Assembly: GCA_002633005.1 (NCBI GenBank)
Contig: NMRA01000107.1
Coordinates: 479,727 to 536,067, forward strand
Source of the DNA: Phoronis australis
Lineage: Eukaryota > Phoronida > Phoronidae
Direction of reading: 5' to 3'
DNA: 56,341 nt
Shown: positions 11,001-23,000 of the stretch, in pieces
How positions within the stretch are numbered: the stretch's first letter is position 1
How the letters are laid out: every line of letters begins with the position of its first letter
Position numbers and translations under genes: made by a program
Notes under the pieces: model-generated
The model's database searches: none
What the model saw: the letters and a program-made list of their open reading frames with translations, nothing else
What the model was told of the DNA's origin: nothing

Positions 11001-14000
11001 TAGTGAAAAATCTTGTAGAGATTTTCCATACAATAACATTCCACTTGTACATTGCAGAATGTACAGCAGAAATAGTGGTAGTAGTATTATAGCAACAACT
11101 AGGACAATAATAACAATGATAATAACGATTACTGCAATAGTAATAACATGACTAATAGCGATATAATTGTACATTGCAGCGAGGTATTTCTGAACCGGTG
11201 TATCCCCAAGAACATCGGTAGTTTCGGCCAGAACGTCTCCAACAGCATTATTGGCTTCCTTTCCCAGTCCAACTTCATCTCACAAGTGTTCAGTGACTTG
11301 TTCTACGGCTGGAAGTACATTCTCATGTTATGCTTTGTTGCCCTGAGTAAGGCTATGATAACGTTTGTTAGTAATATGTGTCAAAGTAATTGTACAGCAC
11401 TTGCAGAGGTCAGTGACTGTTTTTGAGGCTAGATTTGTCACTCTAAACTTGATGCATTGTTAAGAGAAGTTGACAACTTTTAAGTCATTAAAGTAATTTT
11501 TGCACTTATGAACTAGAAAAGTCTGGAAGCAACTTTCAAAAAATGATGTTATCTTTAAGTTTTGGGTTCAGGTTGTTCGAGGTATTTCACTTTTCATTAC
11601 CTGTCTCCTTACTAATTTTATTCTGAAATTATTCACTTTTATCAGTGCTTACGACATTGCAACAACAAAATGAGCGTCGATTTGATATGAACATTACTCT
11701 CGAGCAAATGATATTCATCAAAACAATGTCTGGTTCATCAAAACAACGTCTTATTCATCAAAACAACATCTTATTCATCAAAACAACGTCTTATTCATCA
11801 AATGCACAAATGAACTGAACATTGTGATGAAGCTCTTCTTGACACATTTCAGTCATTGCTGGTATCCTGGTTGTCTTGATGCGCTTCTTGGCTTCAATTG
11901 TGGTCTACCTGATAGTTGTCATAGCTGCTTTAGGAAGTGTAGGTGAGTAGAAACAGCCCAACTTGTCATCCACTCTCAAGTGTACTCAGAAAAGATACTT
12001 CCTTTAAAATATTCTAATTCTTCAGCAGCCAGTGACCTCTTTTGTGAAACTTGTACTTGTTCCCCTTCTTTGTAGATCTTTTCTGAAGATGTCTTGACAA
12101 TTGTACTGTATGTTTTCTCAGCACGTGATTTGAATATGAAGCTTGTAATATTGACTTTTTGTGCTTTCCTCACTGCCATGAGCCTGGGTCATCTTTAACA
12201 TCAACTGACGACATATGCAAGATCAGCCTGCCGCCAATTAGAGCAAATGGAATGTCATGTTCAACAAAACTTTTATGAAGAAGGAAAATTTGCTGCCAAG
12301 ATACTCACATTCCTCAGCTGTGTGTTCTCCAGTCAGAGTGTACTCTTGATTGATTCATTTATATTAACTGTTAAAGCATAAGATTATTATTATTATTCAG
12401 CTGGTACAGCCTTCCTGTGGTGGACGTATGCCATGAAGAAACAGGCTATGGATGACCAGTACAACCAAAAGATACCCTTTCTCAAGATTGATATTGAGAG
12501 TGAGACCGCCTTCCTAGTCTACTCAATCATTGCCACTGTGCTCACGGTAATACGCTGGTGTTTTCCATTGGTGTCATATAAGTGACTCCATCTCCAATAC
12601 AATTTTTGTTTGCAGGCAGCTGTGATTGTGTGTTTGGATGTAGTAGGGAGCTTAAATTTTTAGGAAGTTTTCTTGGGTTTTGTGTGAGAGCATCCCAATA
12701 CTTTTGGTCATAAATCCAATCTTGTTATTATTAAGTGTAAGGTACTGATTTAGAGGCATTTAAAAATTTTATTGTTCTGAAAATTTTGACCATTATCTCA
12801 ATTTTTTTGTGAGAGACCTATTATATGAGAATTTAAACAGCTCAATAGAATATATCATTTTCTGCTGTCTGTTTGCGCAGCAATGTGGTGTTGAATACAA
12901 TGTCATTTTGCCATATTTCTCTATACAAATAACAGTTGATTGGTTTGAATTATATAAATGGCATTTCATAACATTTTGGTATAATCTCCAGATTTTGTAA
13001 CTACAACAAGCAGGTATTTGATAAACTAAGTGACAAATTCTATATGCCATTTTGGGCTTGGGGGTAACTAGTTTGCATAGTGGCTTACAATTTTGTGGAC
13101 GGTTGTAAATCTTGGGTATCCTTCATACTCAATAGACCTTTTGAAATTGAAATGCAAGGTCAGTGAAAGCAGTTCTTTGTGAACCCTGCTCTTATTCATA
13201 CAACACTGTCACAGCTTAACTGTGTAACCAAATACAGCTTAACAAAGGGTTTATGGTCCTGGTTGAGAATATAGTTGTTTTATTACTTCCTGCAAATTCT
13301 AAATAGTAGAGCCCAGAAAGCAACCATTATTGATATGTCATTCCCCTGATTATTTCACCATCAACCTCTTTTTCACTTGTGTTTATTTCTCCTCTTAGGT
13401 GATCCTGCTCATAGTGCTCATCGTTATGAGGAAGCGTATCGCCCTGGTGGTCACACTGTTCCACGAGGCGGGTAAATGCATTATCGCAGTGCCCACACTA
13501 CTCATACAACCCATCTGGACGTTCATATTCCTCATGTTATTCTTTGTCTACACCATTGGCATATTTGCATTTCTTGGCACAGCAGGTGAGTCTAGGCGCT
13601 TGCACTGTACAGAACGCCCTGCATGTTAATGGGAGTCATATTTAATTAACATTTTAAGTCCACAGAGACGTTCTTAAGCTGTGTTCACTTGGACAAGTAA
13701 TTGCAGTCCCATTTCACCCTTCTGTTTTAACACCCAGTAAATACAGGTTCATTGTCCACCTTTGTTCCCTATCTTGTGTGTACCCCTTATCAACCAATAG
13801 GCCCTCGCCAAGGGGATGTTTCTCTTTCAGTGTTTTGTCTTTGGGCTAAAAATTAGTCTAAGGATGGCTAAAAGTCGGAAAATTTCTCTTTCAACTGGAA
13901 GCGGAAGGACAGAAATCCATAGCCTACTCTGGAACAGACTAAAAGCCAATGTCAAAAGACAAAAAATCAACTTTGTATATAGACTCTTCAGGAGACATTT

Positions 14001-17000
14001 CTTAGGAGAGCACAACGTGTTTTGAAGGTGAACACCAGTCTGACCATACTCGTGTCTATTTTGAGGTAAAGCTGTTCCTGATAAGAGACAGCAGTTTGTC
14101 ACTTACGAGGCGCCCGCACTGGTGACCTACTTTTGGTGGTATCATCTGTTTGGCTCTATCTGGATGTACGAGTTCATTCTGGCCTGCCAACAGATGGCGA
14201 TAGCGGGCGCTGTAGCCACTTGGTACTTCACAAGGTAAGAACTTTGTGTTATGTGCACTGGTTTTACTACACCAGTCTCTTGACTCGTTATTGGCCGTTC
14301 AAATAGAAAGTGACATAACTTACAAACTAAGTCTTTTCGCATGAAACTACCAAGTTAACTAGTTCTGCTATTCTACTCTTTTGCAAGATAACTTTCTGTT
14401 GACCCCTAAATGTAATGAACATCTCAATGTTATCACATGAAGAATATAAATCGGTAAATAAAACAACAAGAATGGATCAACTGAAATTTGAAATTTTCGG
14501 ATGTAATAACTTCCTTTGTCAACAAAAACAGAAATAAAGTAAAATCAAACACAAAATGACAATAGTCCTTTTGCGAGTTTATAATAATAACGCGAGATTA
14601 TGTGAGACTTAACTGTGACGTCACGGGAAGTGGGGCAAAAGCTTGTCCTTCGGCCATTTGCCCAAACGGTAACAGAATGTATTCTGTTATTTTCTTCGAG
14701 TTGTTAGCCGTTTAGTTCGAAAAATGCCAAACAAGCATTGCTGTTATGGCAAATGAAATTCAGATTCGCACTACAATACGTTATATCGCGTTCTGTACTA
14801 ATTTCGTCCCGTGTATTTTATACGGGCGGTAGGCGAAATCCGCTCACTGATTAAGTTTTCACCTCGTCAAAAATACATTCTACACTTAAAATTATCACCT
14901 AGAAAGGCGCTTACTTTCTTCAGTGATCCTTTCTGCTTCCAAACATATCTTCGATGAAGCATAGCTACCGGAATTCAGGTGACTTTGGCGAAGAATTCTA
15001 ACTCCACTTTGTTGTTACTGTTAACTTTGACCGCGCGCGCGATAACCACAAAGTATTTCAACTGAGTCAGGGGAGTTTGAGGCGAAGGCTAGCGCGAGAC
15101 TGAGCGAAGCTCGAGACCTGGCGCGTGACAGTTGCAAAATAGCATGAGCAAATATTAAATGAAATTTGTAAGATTTGTGTCCCTTGGACTTTTTGTTCGT
15201 CAACAGGCGTGATTTCGCGTAACTTCCTCAAAATGGAGCCCAGTCAGAGAAGCACGAGCGAACCCCGAGTTTCATGGATATGTTCAAGTTATCTGCAGAC
15301 TAAATTGTGTCCATAGTCAGGGTATGCGTTAATTATAGCTCCATGTGCATATATGTATGTTTCATTGCATTTTATTTGCTGTATTTTGAAGTGAGTAACT
15401 TTTTATGGGGATACACTATCGCCCCTGTATTCCTGTGGCATTCAGGCCTTGACCGGGTTGAGTTCCAATTTCAGTCCGTTCACAGCTTCGCACAACATAT
15501 GAAGTTCACATTTTCTCCGTCCATTCACACTTNGTCAATTGTCATTTTGTGTTTGATTTTACTTTATTTCTGTTTTTGTTGACAAAGGAAGTTATTACAT
15601 CCGAAAATTTCAAATTTCAGTTGATCCATTCTTGTTGTTTTATTTACCGATTTATATTCTTCATTTCATGAAACAATAGTATCCGTGGGAGGATCTGGAT
15701 CGCCTTATTTAGTTTCAGATATATTTTCTACGAATGTTATCACACAAATGCACAGCTCATCACCACTCAGTTCCCGCAACATAACATTAGCCTTGTTGTG
15801 ACCACCTTGTAGGTTTTGACCACCCTGTAGGCTGTGACCACCCTGTAGGCTGTGACCACCCTGTAGGTTGTGACCACCCTGTAGGTTGTGACCACCCTGT
15901 AGGTTGTGACCACCCTGTAGGTTGTGACCACCCTGTAGGTTGTGACCACCCTGTAGGTTGTGACCACCCTGTAGGTTGTGACCACCCTGTAAGTTGTGAC
16001 CACCCTGTAGGCTGATCATGTTGTACACATTATATGTATACATTTGATGTTTAAGCTGTTGCTAAGAACTTGCAACGCGGCAAAATAACAAACAGTTTTT
16101 TGTTTTCTTTGTGAGAAATTTTTAAAATGAGAAAACGAACAAAAATAAGGCTGGTAACTCCTTCCTTGTCCAAATAAGGAGTTGAATACTGCCAGAAAAT
16201 GGAACAGTGTTTTCCACTTCACAAAACTACATGTCGTATCCATAGTTAATTGGATAAAATGTTAATTAGTTTAGGTAGTCAGATCTTCAAGATTGAGAAA
16301 AATTACTATTCTTGGCAATTCATTTGTCCAAAATAGCTGAAGAGTTTTGTCTACTGTATGTATTCTGTGGGGCAATTAATTAATCATGCAGGTAACTCTG
16401 CAAAAGGTCCGTGGGCATATGTATAGAAACCATGGGCATGTAGTTGGAAATACGTATGGAGACCCATTTTGGAGCAATAGTTTAACAGCATGTTGGTTTG
16501 CCAAAGTGAGTCGTAATTCCCTGAGTAGCCAGTACACCTACTTTGGACAGTCACAACATTGATGAAGAAATTATGTCTTTGTTCAGTATATGGCATGCCA
16601 TTTAACGCCGTACATATCAAAACTGAGGGCATTAAAGGGGCATTAGGGTCCAGAAAAAGGTTTTTCTGAGCTCAGTCCTAGTGCGTAATTGAAATTGAAA
16701 CTCCAATGTTCTGCTAGCAGAGCTAAATCCCTCTCGATAAATGTCAGAGTATTTTATTAGTTAATTGGTAAAGTCACTGGCTTTGACATCTACTGTCGGG
16801 CACAGAACGATGGGAATCGGCAATATGTAATGAAATGACCTAGTAAACAACTGATTTTGTTGTTTTATAACTTTGGCGGAAGCTAATAGTTAAGTAATTT
16901 TGAGGCGCAATAGCAAATTATAAAGAGCATTTTTCTCTCATAAAACCAGTAAGGCCTTGTGAATCATGCCATTTGTTTATTAACTTTTTCGCTCCGTCGC

Positions 17001-20000
17001 TGTGTGTGTCAAATAAAAACGAAGCTTAATAAAAACAGGACACACTTAACTTCAGCACGTTTGTTGCTTCTCTTACAAAATAAACTTTCCTAATGTTATC
17101 ACTGTACACAAGCTATCAAGTCCCTTAACTACACATATTAGTCCTCTGTTTTGCCCGTCTCGCTGGCTCTTTTTTCACACCCTGGTTCAGAATATACACC
17201 CAGCTTACATGTGGTATACTGGAAAGGTAAACAATGAATATACCATATATACCTGGAGTCTTTCAATTAGAAATTCAACGTGTTAACATTTACTCGTTTC
17301 TCTATGACCTTCACTTGCTGTATTGTCCTTCAGAGACAAGACAACCATCAGTTGTGCTGTAGGCAAGTCAGTGTGTCGACTCATCAGTCATCACATGGGT
17401 TCTGTTGCATGCGGTGCTTTCATCATCACTCTGGTCAAGTTCCCCAGATATGTTCTCATGTATATTCATGAAAAGTAAGTAGAAGTTGAACGTAATAGAG
17501 TTATTTTACGTTATTGTGATAATTATTGTCATAGATTTTGAATCAAAGACACATTGAAATATTGTCTTATACTTCAAATTGTCATTCTAAGTAGTTCTTT
17601 AAATTGTATAATTTCTAAAATTAATTATAACGTTTTGTATGAATATATAATTTTATAATCATAAGCTGGCGTGGAAATATACAATTATTTTTAAGTCTGG
17701 TCTGCACGTCACCTATTGGCCACATCACGTGACCTAAAAGATTTCAACTCCCCGACCAGGAATCAGACCCAGGACCTTTTGCTATCTGTGATGTGGCCAA
17801 TAGGTGGCGTACAGGCCAGACTTACTGTGATTTAGAATTTTAAAGGTTGTGCTAATGACTGAATAGACTTTTATGGGAATACATTGTTACCCGAAATTAA
17901 TTCAGTTTTCTTTGCCAGTTATGCAACAGTTGACAAGGGGTTTTGATTTTAGAATCTTTTTGTGTATACATTATGTGTAGTGACCAACACACATCATTAC
18001 ACTGACCGTTGCAGAACCAAGGGCAGTGCCAATGAGTGTGCCAAGTTCACTCTCAAGTGTTGCATGTGTTGTCTCTGGTGCCTAGAGAAGTGCCTCAAGT
18101 TCCTCAACCAGAATGCCTACACTGTTATTGGTAAGAACATGGTAGCCTGGTATGGTAACATGAACCATAACAACAACACTTGTATTAGTCATAGTGTTTG
18201 TGTAGTCAATATGTACACCATCGAATTGTGAAGTCATCATCTGACTCGACTGTCACAACAGTGAGGACCTTTTGCTGTATTTTAGGGAATTTCGTCAGCT
18301 GCAAATTTTCTTCAGTAGAGTTGTTGCTGTTGTTTTGGGTTGAAGGAAGGTTTTTATTCCACAAATTTAAACATGTTAGTGTTAGTGAACTGTGAAGTGT
18401 TTTTTTTTTATGAATACCAAATGTGAAACATAAATATCCACTGAGGGTACTTTCTTATCTAGTACTGTCTCCTGTTGTAGCTTCATCCACTGTTGGGTAA
18501 GACCTAAATTTAAATTTCAAGTTTTGTTATTGACATGCTTGGCAAGTTTCTGTTTATTTTTATATGCTTTTTATGCGCTCACACATACATAATGTGTGTG
18601 TGTGTCTTTAGCCATTATATATGTCTGGGCTTCCAACGCCGTTTGTCTGCCGTCTAATATACCAAACTGCTTAAGAACATTCATAAAGTTACACTGACAT
18701 GTTGTTATCAAAGAGAGGATGTGCAGGGCCATTTTCGAACGGATCTTACCACTGCTATGCCCCCTCAAGTGACAGTTTTAGTTTTTTGTGTCTTACCTTA
18801 TTATCTACCAACTGAAGTTTTTTGAAATGATCATCGTAGAATTTGGTAGACCTGTGTTTTCTTGTTAACAACAGCTTGGCTTATGATTACTTTTGGACAG
18901 ATCCATCTACTGTAGTTGTGCCCTCTTGTGGTAATTTTACATCTTTTTGGGTCTGCCCCTCTAACTCTCATGTCCCTTGGTGGAACTTTGTAAAAATGAA
19001 CACATCTTTCTTTAAGGAAGATAGACATCATCTGCCCAGTTTTATGCATCTCTGGTATATTCTCTGCCATCCAGTTACAATTTTAGTATTTCTGTCACCT
19101 CACTGTCATTGATTTGTAGACAGTTCAGCTACTCCTACCCCCTTAGTGGTAGTTTTTTATGTTTTTTTTTTCATTTGCCTCCTTTGTTGCCTTTAAAGGG
19201 GTAATTAGTTGGCATAGTGACTTAGAAGTTCACAAGTGGTACGTTGTAAGTCATGGGTATCCATTACATACAGTAGGCTTTTGAAATTGATATGCAAGGT
19301 CAATGAAAACAGTTCTCTGTGAACCCTGCTTTTAGCCATACAACTGTCGTAGTTGGACTGTGCAGCTATACACAGCTTAACAAAGGGTTTATGGTCCTGG
19401 CTGAGAAGATAATCATTTGATTATCCCCTATGGGTAGCTAAATAGTTGAGCCCAGAATGTCTACTACATTTGATGAAGGATCTTATAGAAATTTGGCAGA
19501 TAAGAGTTTTTCTAGGAGAGAACAGCACTTGTCCATTTTGATACAGCTGTAATGTGTGCTGTACCCTCTAATGGCAATTTTATTAGTTAGTATGTATTCA
19601 TTTTAGTATCCATCTCTATTTGCCAAACACCTTAAAGAATCACCATAGCATATGAGTTTTTATGAATTCAAGGTGAACATGGCTGCCTTCGATTATTGGT
19701 TGGATCCGACTGCTGCAGTGCCCCTAGTGTTGGTTACACTTTTCTTTTCATCATTCTCAATGTCTAAGAGGACCTCATTTGTTTCTTTTCAATGACTATC
19801 ACTGCCCCCTGTAGGCTCAGTTTTAAGTTCCCTAGTTTTGCTCACTCTAGTGTGTGGAAATGTTGGAAAAAATGAGCTCCTCTTTTATATTTGAAGCACA
19901 CGGTGGGCCCACATTAATGCTTTGTGTTACTCTTGTTATGTTTAGGTTAAGGAGTGAGCATTGTCCTGTGTTGTTTTTTTCATTAACCTCCAGCAAGTAA

Positions 20001-23000
20001 GACTTGAAGGGAGGTCAATATGGTGCCCTTAGTTTGTGTGCCAGGTAGTCAGGCACCAGATAAGTCAAAATCTTATCAAAATACTTTGATGAAAATTTTC
20101 AGTAAAGACTAGATTTGATTAAGAATGTTTTTTGATTTGATGAAAAAAATGTTTTTTGGATTATCCTTTATGATGCAAGCGTTCAAGTGTTTTAGTACAA
20201 AACAGTGAACAGATGGGTCATTTGGTTACATCAAAACATGCTCAGGCTTGATCATCCAATGGGAAGCTCAGACCTTCTGATGGGAAGTACGGGCCTTCTT
20301 ATGGGAAGGATGTACCCTCTAATGGGAAAGACTAACCTTCATATGGGAAGGTATCCTTTTTTGAGAAGGACGTATCTTCTTATGAGAAGCACAGACCTGA
20401 TAGGAAGGATGTACCTCTGATGGGAAGGATGGGCTTAGAAGGATAGGCCCAGAAGTGGAAAGTATGGATGAAAAATAGGAAGGATGGTGACATGAAAGTA
20501 ACACCATTGCTTGAATTGTTAACACGCCATTGAAATTTGCAGAAAATAGCATCTTTGAAGTAGACATTGTTAGCTGTACTATAGTAACTGTGTTGAATGA
20601 AGGTTGAGCTCATTATGTCCTTTTCAAGATTTGTATGGAAGTTTAATTCTCTAGTTTCTTTGTGTACTTATATCTTTCGTACTGTGGCAGCAAACTAAGA
20701 AAAAAATAGTATTTGACATGGGACATGACAGCGACATTGTCGTCTGCAATCTGAGATCGCAAAGTAAAAAACAAGAGCGGTCGGAGGAGCGACACTTGGC
20801 GGAATTAATCGAAAGGACAACAATGGGGACGACGACGACAATCATGACGATCAAGGCGGCAATAATGAATAACACGGTAACATTCATGTGACTAGCGAAA
20901 AAATCAAATAGAGAGCATATAATGAACTACAATAAAGAACAATAGATAGCGCAACATGACGGACGAGCCATGCTTTGTTCCCGCAATCCAAAATAGGTGG
21001 CACTATGTGACAGTCTGCAGAGCAAAGTTATGTTTACAATAGTATTTCGCCTGGAACTCCAGTCTACAGTACGACAGTGCTACCTGGGTCAGTCGGGGTC
21101 ACAACTCTCTGTTAACTTGTGCAGACATAACCAAAACAAAGTGAACTGAAAGCCAGCCAGCTGCGTGCTTGCCTAGGTGACCGAAGGAACAACGATATCC
21201 GAAAATCTCGAATAATTCAAAAAGTAGACGTCGTAGCGCAAAATGAAAAATAATTATCTTCTGAAAGCCTGTTCAAAATTCTGTCTAAAGTGGTAGTTTG
21301 GCAAAAATCCAAAAAAGTTTCGAGAAAATTGAAAATTTGCCGTTTTTTTTGAAATTCAAAGTCAAATAACTCGAAAACGGTAAGTCTGAGAAATATGCTC
21401 TCGCAGACTTTTTGAAAGGCCATACTTCAAGGAATCCACATGCAAAAATTCACGTCATTTACTCTTCCCATGAAAAATGCGACACCAGGCAGAGCGATTG
21501 AAACTGTGTGAACATGCGCCACAGCCGCCACCTTGAAAGTGACTTCCGGTTCAATAATTTTTTATAAAAGCTTATTAAACTCAACAAACACGTGACCAGT
21601 TTGAAAGTGATTGGTTTGCAAATGCGCCCCCTACAGGAGAAAACGTTTTTAGCCATATTTCGGGGTGCGCATGCGCCACGTCCAATATTTCCGCCATCTT
21701 TAACCGGAAGTCAATGATTTTCTGCAGTTGTAGCACATGCGTTCTAGTAAATTCGTACTGATTTTCAGCCATGTACGTCGAAAAATGCGGCCTCTACGAG
21801 CATTTGACTGTGAAATCGGATACAAAATGGCCACCACGTCTGCCATTTTGTATCCGATCATGACCAAAAACAATAGGCTTCTAGGACTTTCCGATCTACA
21901 CGTTGTGTGCAAATTTCGTGAAAATCGGACCAAAATTGCGACCTGTAGAGTGCGAACAAACAAAAAAAAAACTTGCTGTCAGACCAACATACTTGACGGA
22001 ATTCGAAGAATTCCGCCAACCAATGATCTGTCCTTCCTATCACAATCCCTGTCGTTCTCATTTCTTGCCCATCCATTACATTATCTGGTTCCATCTCTTC
22101 ATCTGTCTAAGCTTATATTATCAGGGTCCATCCCTCCCATCAAGTGTCCAAGCATGCATTGGCCCATCCTTCCCTTCATGTGTCTGAGCTTCTCATTATC
22201 GGGGTGTAGCCCTCCCATCATCTGTCCATGCTTGCAATATCTGGGTCCATCCCTCGCATCTGTCCATGCTTACATTATCTGGGTCCATCCTTCCCATCAT
22301 GTGTCCAAGCTTCATATTGGATGGTGAAGCCTGATGTTGGTGAAATTGGTTAGTGTACCACATGCACGCACTCTATTTGAAATACTTAGGCTGGTGGTTC
22401 ATAATTTATATTGAAAAATTTTATGAATTCTTATTCAGCTTTTCCTATGCATTCATATGATGTGATATAAATGGTTGATAAGAATTTATGTTAACAGTTA
22501 TTCATAATGCAAGGTTCATCATCAGTCATGGTAATTTATGTGGTGTCTTATCAGTGAGCAATGATGAATGATCAATGAGTGGTGGTCTGAATGGTGATCA
22601 GACTGATATCGGACTGATCATTATTTATCATTAGCCCGGTAGGAATTCAAATGAACAAAGATGTGGGTGAACGGACATGTCATGTCTGTACAATGTGTAA
22701 GATGTGTCAACAAATTTTAAAGCAGTTTCTCATGTGGATATAGGACACATGCAATGGTGCTGTAATGTCATGCTGGAACTGTGATTCATGTGCCTGTTTT
22801 GTAGTAGTTTACAAACTGTTTTGTTTTAGCTATCAATGGAACAAGCTTCTGTCCCTCAGCTAAAAAGGTGAGTTTGGAGACAGCATTGTTTGCATAATTA
22901 TGTGCAAAACTTTTAAAACCCTGATTTACTCCGTACAGTAATGTTCATTGTCAAAATTGCTAACTTTTGATTTAGACCTCTTTCAAAATTATTGTACTTG

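Larger units (their letters stand above)
14437..15664 (+). mobile_element. THAP-type DNA transposon relict with 127-bp TIRs (intron 9)
   Basis: Terminal inverted repeats at 14437-14563 and 15538-15664 appear identical by eye over 127 bp, starting ATGAAGAATATAAATCGG. Near the left end a full CRE palindrome TGACGTCA (14616-14623) precedes an ATG at 14724 that opens a THAP-like start ([10 protein letters not shown], stop, NSDSHYN); the stop stands where THAP proteins have the second Cys. No transposase body remains. The interior also holds the ~95-bp repeat shared with 2284-2380. The matching TIRs suggest a recent insertion. Confidence 0.75.

Noticed and set aside
11976-12179. 67-codon - strand ORF in intron 6 and similar small ORFs in introns
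   Set aside because: Short, isolated, with no recognisable domain; expected by chance at this length.
15705-16043. 112-codon - strand ORF of LQGGHN repeats as a protein gene
   Set aside because: It is the 18-bp minisatellite read in an open frame. A second frame (VVTTYR repeats) is equally open, and it lies antisense in an intron without splice or start support.
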